Of a stretch of 64,000 bases of DNA, positions 45,111 to 53,776 are shown one piece after another (position 1 is the stretch's first letter; each line of letters opens with the position of its first letter). The notes below the pieces were generated by a model that saw nothing but the letters and a program-made list of their open reading frames with translations, did no database searches and was not told the DNA's origin. The stretch is from the NCBI RefSeq assembly GCF_052180255.1, contig NZ_CP197466.1, positions 3,596,001-3,660,000 of the forward strand, read 5' to 3'. This DNA is from Paenibacillus_AM sp052180255 (GTDB taxonomy: Bacteria > Bacillota > Bacilli > Paenibacillales > NBRC-103111). A program made the position numbers and the translations under genes.

Positions 45111-45857
45111 TTAGTTGGATGAATTAGATTCTCTATAAAAGATTGCCTTCCAAGCAAAGCGCGGCAGAATTAATTGTCTGCGCCATCTCGACGGCTGCTT
45201 CATGAGCCTGTACAACCACTCCATATGTAATTTCTGCCACAGTTGGGGGGCCCGCTTCACTTTTCCAGCCAGGACATCCAAGCTTCCTCCGACACCAATT
45301 GCAACTCTAGCGTTCAGATCATCCTTATACTTGTGAATCCAACGTTCTGCATAAGGCGCACCAAGTGCGACAATTAAAAAGTCGGGTGCCAAAGATTGAA
45401 TTTCGTTAACAATCTCTAAATCTTCTTCTGGTTTAAAATAACCATGGTGTCTCCCGACAACCGATACATTCGGATAAGTTTGAGCGATCACTTCTGCTGA
45501 CTTTTTACTTGTTGCCTCATCAGCACCTAATAAATAAAAAGACCATGACTTTTTGTTACCCTCTTCAAGCAGCTTAAATAGCAGGTCACAGCCTGTAACC
45601 CGCTCAGGTAAACTTCCGCCTCTGATTTGAGAAACCATTACAATCCCAATACCATCTGCTGTAATAAGACCTGCTTCATCTATAATTGAGCGCAACTGTC
45701 TATCATGTTGACATGCCATCACAATTTCAGGATTACCCGTAACAACATGATACAACTCTGAATTATTTTGCTCAATCACCCTGCTAAGTTTATCTAGCGT
45801 CTCGTCCATTGTTATTTTAGGAAAAGGAATCCCCATAATCTTCACAACTTGTTTCAT
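45111..45857 (-). CDS. WecG/TagA/CpsF-family glycosyltransferase
   Basis: A 248-residue GT26 enzyme. Asp in ITADGIGIV is the proposed catalytic base, and PDFLIVALGAPYAERWI plus VGVGGSLDVLAGKVKRAP are family motifs. TagA transfers ManNAc in wall teichoic acid linkage synthesis; CpsF/WecG act in polysaccharide assembly. Which product it makes is not clear, since no teichoic acid genes are near. ATG 45857 lies 9 nt from GGTGGAG; a TTG seven codons earlier contains that site. Confidence 0.9.
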   Translation of the reverse strand: MKQVVKIMGIPFPKITMDETLDKLSRVIEQNNSELYHVVTGNPEIVMACQHDRQLRSIIDEAGLITADGIGIVMVSQIRGGSLPERVTGCDLLFKLLEEGNKKSWSFYLLGADEATSKKSAEVIAQTYPNVSVVGRHHGYFKPEEDLEIVNEIQSLAPDFLIVALGAPYAERWIHKYKDDLNARVAIGVGGSLDVLAGKVKRAPQLWQKLHMEWLYRLMKQPSRWRRQLILPRFAWKAIFYRESNSSN

Positions 45858-45920
45858 TGCATAATGCTCCACCTTCAATTGAGATACCCCTAGATTACCA
45901 CGAATAGATCGGCGGAACTA

Positions 45921-46118
45921 CTATCTCTGCTGCGAATTCAGAATCGTCTCGATCTCCATCATCGTGTCTGTGGTGGAATCTTCAAGCTTTCCGTTATCCT
46001 CCGTGACAAGCCCGCCGCCAAGTCCCTCACTTATCATTCGATCCACATCCATAAAATATTTATCTCTGCCTTCGTGCCGTGAATCTGCGGATTGGGTATG
46101 TTCTTGTTTATCACTCAT
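45921..46118 (-). CDS. Small acidic hypothetical protein
   Basis: A 65-residue protein with no membrane segment and many Asp, Glu and Ser. The middle reads DKYFMDVDRMISEGLGGG. GGAAGGTGG lies 8 nt before ATG, a strong ribosome site, so it is likely real. I do not recognise a family. It sits upstream of the glycosyltransferase gene on the same strand and is divergent from ku. Confidence 0.6.
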   Translation of the reverse strand: MSDKQEHTQSADSRHEGRDKYFMDVDRMISEGLGGGLVTEDNGKLEDSTTDTMMEIETILNSQQR

Positions 46119-46265
46119 TAGATGGTTCCACCTTCCTATGCTGCCTGTAATCGGTTTGTTTATAAACGTTCCCCATTCCTCTTTCGTTCATACAACAGCT
46201 CATACTAACGCATACTACATACTGCAATTATGGATCCGTCTGATTCAACAGAAAGGAGCTGCCAC

Positions 46266-47138
46266 ATGCATACGGTATGGAAAGGTGCTATTTCTTTCGG
46301 TCTTGTTCACGTGCCTGTACGGATGTTCTCCGCTACAGAGGATAAAGATATCTCCATGCGTTATTTGCACAAAGTATGCAATACGCCGCTTACGTACGTT
46401 CGAAAGTGTCCGACCTGTGAGAAAGAAGTGGAATGGGCTGAAATTACGAAGGGTTATGAGTATGAACCTGGTCAATTCGTTTTATTCGAAAAAGATGAAT
46501 TAACAAACCTCGCAGGTGAAGCATCCAAAGAAATCAAAATTTTGGATTTCGTCCAGTTGACGGATATTGATCCCATTTATTTTCAAAAAACATATTACTT
46601 ATCTCCTGCCGAAACGGGAGCAAACGCCTACAATCTGCTGCTTGAATCGATGAAACAAACCGGTAAGATCGGTATTGCCAAAATCTCAATCCGTTCCAAA
46701 GGTTCACTCGCTGCGCTGCGCGTTATCGATAATTGTATCGCTATGGAAACTATTTTCTACCCAGATGAAATCCGATCCATCTCGCAAGTTCCAAATTTAC
46801 CTGAACAAATCACGGTTAATGACAAAGAATTGACGATGGCCAAGATGCTAATCGAGCAGCTTACAACACCATTTGAACCTGAAAAGTATCAAGATGATTA
46901 CCGCGCTGCCATGGTTGAAGCCATTGAACGTAAAGTGGCAGGTCAAGAAATTCAAGCTGCACCCACTGCACCGCAAACGAATGTTGTGGACCTCATGTCT
47001 GCTCTACAAGCAAGCATTGCTGCAATGAAGCCACCTACCGCGATGACACCTGCAGATACGGGCGGCGTAGAAGCACCTACGCGCAAACGTAAGCCTGCTA
47101 AAAAAACAACAGCAAAGAAAAAAGAAACGGTTTCCTAG
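46266..47138 (+). CDS. ku: Ku protein of non-homologous end joining
   Basis: A 290-residue protein, standard for bacterial Ku. HTVWKGAISFGLVHVPVRMF opens it, RYLHKVC, CPTCEKEV and GYEYEPGQFVL follow, and a Lys-rich tail (RKRKPAKKTTAKKK) ends it, which in homologues aids DNA binding. It forms a ring on DNA ends and recruits LigD. ATG 46266 has AAAGGAG upstream; an earlier ATG lacks it. It is followed at once by a ligD stub. Confidence 0.97.
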   Translation: MHTVWKGAISFGLVHVPVRMFSATEDKDISMRYLHKVCNTPLTYVRKCPTCEKEVEWAEITKGYEYEPGQFVLFEKDELTNLAGEASKEIKILDFVQLTDIDPIYFQKTYYLSPAETGANAYNLLLESMKQTGKIGIAKISIRSKGSLAALRVIDNCIAMETIFYPDEIRSISQVPNLPEQITVNDKELTMAKMLIEQLTTPFEPEKYQDDYRAAMVEAIERKVAGQEIQAAPTAPQTNVVDLMSALQASIAAMKPPTAMTPADTGGVEAPTRKRKPAKKTTAKKKETVS

Positions 47139-47225
47139 ATGAAATTGCCGACGAAACCAATGCCACCAATGCCCCCCATTCTCGTCTCCGAACTTCCGCA
47201 GACGGATGAATGGGGGTTTCAACTG
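47139..47225 (+). pseudogene. 5' stub of a lost ligD gene
   Basis: Starting one base after the ku stop, MKLPTKPMPPMPPILVSEL and then TDEWGFQL read like the N-terminus of an ATP-dependent ligase (P-rich lead followed by DEWxFQxKWDG), matching the start of the intact ligase at 49578. After GFQL the match ends abruptly at NDKKAS. The canonical ku-ligD operon was likely broken here. Confidence 0.6.
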
Positions 47226-47301
47226 AACGACAAAAAAGCATCAAAGGCAAAAGCCAGATGCAAGATTTCAACTTATTTATGCTCCCTTTGTAGTTCATTT
47301 C

Positions 47302-47865
47302 TTAGTGGTCTCTTAGGGCATGTTCAATTCGCTTATCCGGCACGAACCAGATCACGGCAACGAGCACGTAAAAGAAGCCGGATATCCAAGGACTTACATA
47401 CGCTGTCAAGACCGCGAGCATGTATAGCAAAGGAGATAATTTCCCTTTCCAGTCTTTGCCCATCGCTACGACAATTGAGGAATCCCCGGAATGCTGGTTA
47501 ATAATAGCACGTTGAAGCAGCCAGTACGAGAACGCCGCTAGCATTAGAATAATACCGTACAGCGCCGTTGGAGTGGCAGCAAAATGGCTTTCCCCCATCC
47601 AAGCTGTCGTGAACGGCACAAGGGATAACCAGAAGAGAAGCAGCAAGTTGAGCCACATCAACCCCCCGTTCATCGTTCGAATCATGTGCAGCAGATGATG
47701 ATGATTATTCCAGTAGATGCCAATATATACGAAACTGAAGATGTAGCTAAGAATTTTCGGGCCAAGTTCGATTAGAGCATACCAATCATGGCCTTCCGGC
47801 ACTTTAAATTCCAACACCATGATCGTAATGATAATCGCCAACACGCCATCGCTGAATGCTTCCAT
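47302..47865 (-). CDS. TMEM175-family potassium channel-like protein
   Basis: A 187-residue protein with about five membrane helices. FSDGVLAIIITIMVLEF near the start is the FSD family motif that lines the TMEM175 pore. The usual family start (Met-x-x-x-Arg-x-EAFSDG) is five residues longer: here upstream codons read CTG AAA GCG AAT CGG, behind AAGGGTGA, so translation may begin at a CTG (47880). Function as a K+ conduit is inferred. It lies between the ku stub and a TetR gene. Confidence 0.8.
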   Translation of the reverse strand: MEAFSDGVLAIIITIMVLEFKVPEGHDWYALIELGPKILSYIFSFVYIGIYWNNHHHLLHMIRTMNGGLMWLNLLLLFWLSLVPFTTAWMGESHFAATPTALYGIILMLAAFSYWLLQRAIINQHSGDSSIVVAMGKDWKGKLSPLLYMLAVLTAYVSPWISGFFYVLVAVIWFVPDKRIEHALRDH

Positions 47866-47975
47866 CCGATTCGCTTTCAGAGTGTTTCACCCTTTTCTCG
47901 CTTCGCGCTCTTTTCATCTATTCGACTCCTGTAACTTCGCATAAAACCCTTCATCCTGTCAAGGATAAAGAATTA

Positions 47976-48197
47976 TTATCCTTTTACCAATAACCAAATG
48001 AGAATTTCGACGTCTGGAAGGAAAAGCCCAAGGTTTGCCCAACCATGAATGAAAGCAGGGCAGCCAAGACGAGAGAAAATATGAGTATCCATAAATGCTG
48101 AGAATGACTGGTTGGACACCGCCTCAATAATAGCCCCTAGCTGTTCAAGATGTCCCCTTTCGTTTTTTATCCCCAAAGAATAAATTTCATATCTCAA
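47976..48197 (-). pseudogene. Fragment of a serine beta-lactamase-like hydrolase
   Basis: The minus frame includes LGAIIEAVSNQSFSAFMDTH and then IFSRLG, the segment that follows the YSN motif in class C beta-lactamase-type (PF00144) proteins. The part before it is garbled, the active-site SxxK is missing, and the match ends soon after. No good start site is present. Confidence 0.5.
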
Positions 48198-48291
48198 TAA
48201 AAGTTCCTCGTGGCTTACAGCGTCTTCCGGACATAACCCTAACGATGTTGTTCGGGTTGATGATACGTGCTCTTGATTTTTTTGACCGACC

Positions 48292-48321
48292 GTACTAAAA
48301 TCAAACCATTAGTACTAAAAT
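48292..48321. promoter_or_regulatory. Direct repeat upstream of the TetR gene
   Basis: GTACTAAAAT occurs at 48292-48301 and 48312-48321, 20 bp apart (two helix turns), 26 bp before the ATG. TTGACC with ACCGACCG precedes it. Probably an operator/promoter of the TetR gene. Confidence 0.45.
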
Positions 48322-48346
48322 TAAATCGGGAGGATAAAAAACCAAA

Positions 48347-48964
48347 ATGAACAGCCAAAAAAAGTTGTCATTCATCGAAGAAGCAAGGCGAAACCAAATC
48401 ATGACGTGCGCAATCGAGATTATTTCCTTGAGAGGTTATGCACAAGCCTCTTTGGCACAAATCGCCAAAGAGGCTGGGATCAGCAAAGGGGTGATTTCCT
48501 ACCATTTCTCTAGCAAGGACGATCTGATCGAACAGATTGTGTCCGACTTATACGAATCCGGCTCTACATTCATGACACCTTATCTTGCGGCGCAGACGAC
48601 AGCATTGGGTTGGATTAACACATATATCGAGAAGAATGTGTTGTTCATGAAATCGCATCGGAAGCATGTTATTGCCGTAACGGAGATTATATTTCATGCA
48701 AGGGACGAGGAGGGAAAGCCTCGCCATTTCAGGAGCATCGATACTGATGCGACAATCAATGTGCTTGTGAAGATGTTGCACCGGGGCACTATGGAAGGGG
48801 ATTTCCGGGAATTTACCGATTTCTCCGCTCGTGTCTTGGCGGCCACGATCCGATCGGCCATTGATGGACTCAGCTTTCAGTTAGCAGTGAGCCTTGATCT
48901 TGACCTGGACGCTTATGCTAAAGAGCTCGTTACTATATTTCAAATGGCTGCACGCAAGGTTTGA
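48347..48964 (+). CDS. TetR-family transcriptional regulator
   Basis: A 205-residue repressor-like protein with a helix-turn-helix at about residues 28-60 (ASLAQIAKEAGISKGVISYHFSSKDDL) and a helical ligand-binding part. It is followed by a membrane protein gene (41 bp) that it probably controls together with itself. GGAGG lies 14 nt before ATG. The ligand is unknown. Confidence 0.93.
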   Translation: MNSQKKLSFIEEARRNQIMTCAIEIISLRGYAQASLAQIAKEAGISKGVISYHFSSKDDLIEQIVSDLYESGSTFMTPYLAAQTTALGWINTYIEKNVLFMKSHRKHVIAVTEIIFHARDEEGKPRHFRSIDTDATINVLVKMLHRGTMEGDFREFTDFSARVLAATIRSAIDGLSFQLAVSLDLDLDAYAKELVTIFQMAARKV

Positions 48965-49005
48965 ACCGCTTTATCCATTACCATTAAGTAAAGGAGTTGG
49001 TGAGG

Positions 49006-49404
49006 TTGAATAAAACATTTGTGGTCGGTATCATCTTGATCCTGATTGGGATCTCGTGGGGTCTGCTATTGGACGGGATCGGAATGCGCGAGTGGTTATT
49101 GTTGCTGTCAGGAATCGTCCTAGGGATTATTGCGGGTCTCGTTCAACGCTGGGCAGTCGCCAGACAAAGACTCGGGCTCATCACACCGGGCAAGAAGAGA
49201 CTATGGATTATCGGCGTCATCGTTGTGCTTGTCATTGTAAAAGTTGCCATAAACGTCTTCATCCCCTCTTATCTTGCGACGAGTAATAGCGGAATCTACC
49301 TGTCCATCGTCTACGCCATCGGGGGCCTCCTCCTCGGTCATGCATTGTATCTCAGATTCAAACCCATGCCTCAGCAAGCAAAGCTAGGGGCTAATCGAAC
49401 GTGA
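49006..49404 (+). CDS. Membrane protein of unknown function
   Basis: A 132-residue protein with four predicted helices: residues 5-23, 28-46, 68-88 and 97-118. No family I know. TTG 49006 is 9 nt from GGAG; GTG 49000 is a less well spaced option. It lies in one unit with the TetR gene, an arrangement typical of a regulated transporter or accessory protein. Confidence 0.7.
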   Translation: MNKTFVVGIILILIGISWGLLLDGIGMREWLLLLSGIVLGIIAGLVQRWAVARQRLGLITPGKKRLWIIGVIVVLVIVKVAINVFIPSYLATSNSGIYLSIVYAIGGLLLGHALYLRFKPMPQQAKLGANRT

Positions 49405-49577
49405 TTCGCATTTCCTTAGCGCGTAGCCTACTCACATATCAACCCCATACGCCGCAAGGAATTCCGCAAAAAACTTGCCTTTACTTATGATAAAGTTCAC
49501 CGTATCACTGTTCATTCAATTGTAAAAAAGAAAAATTATGGGGACACTTAAAGTAAAAATATATAGTGAGGCTGGTC

Positions 49578-50522
49578 ATGGATCTTAAACCGATTATTCC
49601 ATTTGAACCAATCAGCTCAAATATCTCTCCTGTTGGAGACAAATGGATTGCCCAAATTAAATGGGATGGCGTAAGAATGTTACATTATTTTGATGGAAAT
49701 AATACTCGTTTGTTTAATCGTAAAATGCATGAGAGAACACTTCAGTATCCCGAATTACTGGATACTGAAGCATTTTGTAAGGCGCAATCCGTTATTTTGG
49801 ATGGGGAAATAATCGCATTCGACACTAACAAACCTTCATTTTATGAAATTATGAAACGTGATAGTTTAAAACAAACTCAGAAAATAAAATTGTCTATTAA
49901 CAAAATCCCAGTTACATATATGATCTTTGATATTTTATTATATAACGGAAATTGGGTAATAAATAAAAGCCTAGAGCACCGTCAAAAACTACTCGAGAAC
50001 ATCATTGTTCCGAGAAATAATGTTCAGATTGTAAAGAATTTTAGTGATGGACAAATACTGTTTAACCTTATGGAAACACACCAAATGGAAGGTGTGATTT
50101 ATAAAGACCTTACCAGTACCTACAGCACAAATGCAAAAGATGGACGATGGAGAAAACAAAAAATCATGATTGATCTTTTTGCTGTAGTGGGTGGGGTAAC
50201 TTTTAGAGGCCAAGTTGTAAATTCATTATTGCTTGGTTTATTCGATGAGGAACGATTTATATATATTGGTCATGCGGGAACTGGTAAATTAAAACAAAAG
50301 GATTGGATAGGAATTACTAACTTAGCAAAAGAATTAGTTATAGACAAAATTCCTTTTGTTAATGAACCTGAACGTCATAAGGATGCAGTGTGGATAAAGC
50401 CCGAACTTTTGGTGAAAGTAGAATTCTTAGAATTCACTCCAAGGGGAACCATGAGACATCCGAGTATTCAAGCCATAGTAAATGTTGATAAATCCGAATG
50501 TACAGTTAATCAGCTTAAATAA
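49578..50522 (+). CDS. ligD: ATP-dependent DNA ligase (LigD ligase domain, stand-alone)
   Basis: A 314-residue ligase. The nucleotidyl-Lys motif is IKWDGVRM (about residue 29-36), motif III-IV elements are DGEIIAFD, TYMIFDIL and EGVIYKD, and motif V is RWRKQK; an OB-fold follows. It seals breaks in the Ku pathway. It starts at ATG 49578 with GAGG 6 nt before. The gene is visibly richer in A+T than its neighbours, which hints at separate origin. The polymerase domain is encoded 46 bp downstream as a separate protein. Confidence 0.92.
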   Translation: MDLKPIIPFEPISSNISPVGDKWIAQIKWDGVRMLHYFDGNNTRLFNRKMHERTLQYPELLDTEAFCKAQSVILDGEIIAFDTNKPSFYEIMKRDSLKQTQKIKLSINKIPVTYMIFDILLYNGNWVINKSLEHRQKLLENIIVPRNNVQIVKNFSDGQILFNLMETHQMEGVIYKDLTSTYSTNAKDGRWRKQKIMIDLFAVVGGVTFRGQVVNSLLLGLFDEERFIYIGHAGTGKLKQKDWIGITNLAKELVIDKIPFVNEPERHKDAVWIKPELLVKVEFLEFTPRGTMRHPSIQAIVNVDKSECTVNQLK

Positions 50523-50568
50523 TGAATACAAATGTGTGTGTACATACGAATAATCGGAGGCAGGACCA

Positions 50569-51453
50569 ATGGCTGTAGAAACAGGCACATTCGAAGTGGA
50601 AGGACATACGTTAACGCTCTCCAATCCTAATAAGTTGCTGTGGCCTGAGGCAGGCATTACCAAGCTTATTTACATGCAAAAACTCCTGGAACTTGCCCCC
50701 TATTTACTTCCCTACTGCCGCGATCGCTACTTAACGACCATCCGATTTCCACATGGAATTGCGGGTAAAAGCTTTTACCAGAAAAATGCCCCCGAACCCC
50801 TTCCTGATTTTGTCGAAACAGCAAGCCTACATGACATTAAATATGTCAATATGAACGCAATCCCAACACTATTGTGGCTTGGCAATTTGGCTTGTCTAGA
50901 GTTTCATCCTTCCTTCCATCATATTGGAACGCAAGCACCTGCCGAATGGATTATCGATCTAGATCCTTCGCTAGAAGACGAGCCGCGTATCATGGAAGCT
51001 GCCTCCTACGTAGGCCGCATCCTTCAATCCTTGAATATTGCCTCTGTTCCCAAGACTTCGGGCGCAACAGGGGTACAAATCTACATTCCGATTAAGCCGG
51101 GCTATACGTTCAATCAATTACGAACAATTGGTCATTTTATTGCCAAATATGCAGCAGAGCAATACCCCAATCTTTTTACCATAGAACGGTTGAAAAAACA
51201 TCGCGAGAAGCGCATTTATGTCGATTATCTACAACATTGGATTGGTAAGACATTATCTGCTCCTTATACGCCGCGGGCAAAAAAATATGCGACAGTCTCG
51301 ACGCCCCTTACTTGGAAGGAAGTTGACCAGAACTGTCAAATACGGGATTTCAATCTACTCACAATCGGCGAACGTGTACGCACGCATGGAGACTTGATTC
51401 AACAAGTACCCCCGCAAGATTTGGACACCATATTAACCCATTTGGTACGGTAG
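50569..51453 (+). CDS. LigD polymerase/primase domain protein, stand-alone
   Basis: A 294-residue archaeo-eukaryotic primase-type polymerase. LSNPNKLLWPEAGITKLIYM opens the family; DLDPS holds the two metal-binding Asp, KTSGATGVQIYIPI the nucleotide site with His replaced by Val-Gln, and IYVDYLQ the third Asp. In family members the motif reads SGxxGxHxY/xIP; the missing His at that place is worth checking. It fills gaps at ends held by Ku. GGAGG precedes ATG. Confidence 0.88.
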   Translation: MAVETGTFEVEGHTLTLSNPNKLLWPEAGITKLIYMQKLLELAPYLLPYCRDRYLTTIRFPHGIAGKSFYQKNAPEPLPDFVETASLHDIKYVNMNAIPTLLWLGNLACLEFHPSFHHIGTQAPAEWIIDLDPSLEDEPRIMEAASYVGRILQSLNIASVPKTSGATGVQIYIPIKPGYTFNQLRTIGHFIAKYAAEQYPNLFTIERLKKHREKRIYVDYLQHWIGKTLSAPYTPRAKKYATVSTPLTWKEVDQNCQIRDFNLLTIGERVRTHGDLIQQVPPQDLDTILTHLVR

Positions 51454-51470
51454 AAACATAAGCGACGCGC

Positions 51471-52892
51471 TTAAAGTAGCGGGGAAATCGTTCGCGCGAT
51501 ATTTTCTTTGCATTTTTCCCATTTGGAACGTTGCTTGAAGACTTCCAGCGACAGCTCATAACTATCTGCCATATCCTGTACAAAATCAACTTCCAAACGG
51601 GCAATCGTCTCACTATCATACATGACTGCATTCAGTTCAAAATTGCTGAACAAGCTGCGCATGTCCAGATTCGCCGTTCCGACCATACCTATCATATCGT
51701 CGATAATCATCACCTTGGCATGCATGAAACCTTTTTGATACTGATAAACGTGAATTCCTGCCTCCAACATATCCTCTATATAAGAAAGTGATGCATATTG
51801 CACAAGTTTGCTATCCGAAACCTCTGGAATGATAATTTTGACATCTATGCCGGCTTGCGCAGCTGCTTTCAACGCAACAGTTAAGGCTAGATCTGGTATA
51901 AAGTAGGGAGTTTCGATGTAAATCCGCTTTTCCGCAGCAAATATACCGCCATAATAGGATTGGTAAATGCTTTTACCTGCTCGATCTGGACCCGATGCGA
52001 TCATTTGTACAACCGATCCTGAGTCATACTCTTCATTTTCCATATAATCAACAGCTTCAAGCTTCTTTCCACTTGCAAATAACCAATCTTCAAGAAAAAC
52101 AGACTGCATATACCTCACCCCGGCACCTTTAACCATTAGATGCGTATCCCGCCAAAATCCCAGCCTCGGATCACTTCCCAAATACTCATCGCCAATGTTA
52201 ATCCCACCAGTAAATCCAACCTTTCCATCAATAACGACCGTTTTACGATGGTTCCGATAGTTGAGGCGCTTATCAAAAAAAGAGACGATAACCGGCAAGA
52301 AGGAATAAACTTCGATTCCATTTTCTTTTAGCTGTTTTATATAGGAAGATGAGAGCTCATACGACCCCAGTCCGTCATACAATACGCGTACCTTGACACC
52401 TTCTTTGGCTTTATTAATCAAGGCATGCAAAAAACGCTGACCGGATTGATCATCTTTAATAATGTAAAATTGAAAATGAATGTGCTGCTTCGCTTTTGCA
52501 ATTTCTGTCAGCAGCGCTTCATACGTTTCTTCAGCATTCGTGAGCACGCGAACCTGATTGCCTTTTGATGCTACGACAACAGGCATAGAAGCCGCATATT
52601 GCAGATACTTCGGATAGTCCCTTAAGCATTCCGCAAGTACTTGTACCGATTCTTCTACCGGCTGATTCTGCTCCCCAAGCCCCATCGCGCGGATTTTATG
52701 CGATATCCGACTTATTTTTTTACGATGATGATAATCTTTAGCTAAAAAATAATACATAAAGGCACCCAATGGTGGGAAAACAAACAGGATCACCATCCAA
52801 GCAACCACTTTGGACGGATGACGATATTGTCCAAGCAGGATGGTTGCCAGTTGTATAATAAAAAGCGAAAGAAAAATAACACACCAAAGCAT
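51471..52892 (-). CDS. cls: Cardiolipin synthase
   Basis: A 473-residue membrane enzyme of the phospholipase D family with two N-terminal helices (about 2-20, 30-49). The two HKD motifs are NHRKTVVIDGKVGFTGG and MHAKVMIIDDMIGMVG. It condenses two phosphatidylglycerols to cardiolipin. GGAGG lies 10 nt before ATG. It is convergent to the polymerase gene with a gap of only 17 bp. Confidence 0.95.
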   Translation of the reverse strand: MLWCVIFLSLFIIQLATILLGQYRHPSKVVAWMVILFVFPPLGAFMYYFLAKDYHHRKKISRISHKIRAMGLGEQNQPVEESVQVLAECLRDYPKYLQYAASMPVVVASKGNQVRVLTNAEETYEALLTEIAKAKQHIHFQFYIIKDDQSGQRFLHALINKAKEGVKVRVLYDGLGSYELSSSYIKQLKENGIEVYSFLPVIVSFFDKRLNYRNHRKTVVIDGKVGFTGGINIGDEYLGSDPRLGFWRDTHLMVKGAGVRYMQSVFLEDWLFASGKKLEAVDYMENEEYDSGSVVQMIASGPDRAGKSIYQSYYGGIFAAEKRIYIETPYFIPDLALTVALKAAAQAGIDVKIIIPEVSDSKLVQYASLSYIEDMLEAGIHVYQYQKGFMHAKVMIIDDMIGMVGTANLDMRSLFSNFELNAVMYDSETIARLEVDFVQDMADSYELSLEVFKQRSKWEKCKENIARTISPLL

Positions 52893-53017
52893 CTCTATAC
52901 ACCTCCAAAAGCTTAGGTGATATAGTTTGCACTAGTTGCTCGGATGCTATGAAATATGCTACAACAAAAAGATACATAGAAATCAATTGACCATATGAAT
53001 AGATAGGAGCTTTCGAG

Positions 53018-53776
53018 ATGAGCGACCAAAATACGAAACAAATTATTTTATTCGACTTGGACGATACACTTGTCCATTGCAACCGATACTTTAATGTCGT
53101 CCTGGAGCAATTTGCAGACGAAATGTTAACTTATTTTAACGGACATGGATTAACGTCTGAGGAAATTTTAGAAAGACAAATCGAAATTGACTTGGCAGGC
53201 ACAGCAAAACATGGATTTTTACCGGAAAAATTTCCCGACTCATTGACTGAGACTTACCACCATTATTGTGAACAATTTGGTTGCGAGCCGGATCAGCAAG
53301 AAATCGATTTCTTAGTTAAACTGGGGTTCAGCGCCTACTCATTTCCAATTGAGCCTTACCCTGATATGCATAAGACACTTCAGACTCTGCATGAAGCCGG
53401 TCACACTCTTTGTTTGTACACCGGCGGTGATGCTTCCATCCAAATGCGTAAAGTGGACGATACGAACATTCGCAAATACTTTGAAGATCGTATCTTCATT
53501 ACCTTACACAAAAATACGGAATTCCTCCGTTATATTCTGGAGACGCAAGGCTTTGATCGCTCACACACATGGATGATCGGCAACTCCGTCCGTACGGACG
53601 TTATGCCTGCTCTAGATAATGGTATCCACGCCATTCAAATGATCCCTGAGATTGAATGGGCATACAATATCGTAGAAAATACAAGCACACCTAAAGGAGC
53701 CTTTTTCAAAGTCGATGCCTTAAAAGATATCCCTATTAAGATAAATGAATACTTACAAGCTAACGCACTGGTATAG
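53018..53776 (+). CDS. HAD-superfamily hydrolase
   Basis: A 252-residue phosphatase-like protein. Motif I is ILFDLDDTLVHC, motif II LCLYTGGD (Thr), motif III Lys in the TLHKNTEFL area, and motif IV MIGNSVRTDVMPA. A helical cap of C1 type lies between I and II. The substrate is not known. TAGGAG precedes ATG. Its 3' end overlaps the convergent gene by 17 nt. Confidence 0.9.
   Translation: MSDQNTKQIILFDLDDTLVHCNRYFNVVLEQFADEMLTYFNGHGLTSEEILERQIEIDLAGTAKHGFLPEKFPDSLTETYHHYCEQFGCEPDQQEIDFLVKLGFSAYSFPIEPYPDMHKTLQTLHEAGHTLCLYTGGDASIQMRKVDDTNIRKYFEDRIFITLHKNTEFLRYILETQGFDRSHTWMIGNSVRTDVMPALDNGIHAIQMIPEIEWAYNIVENTSTPKGAFFKVDALKDIPIKINEYLQANALV

Noticed and set aside
47139..47501. A 120-codon + strand ORF after ku as a full gene
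   Set aside because: Only the first 29 codons look like a known protein; the rest is antisense to the TMEM175-like gene.
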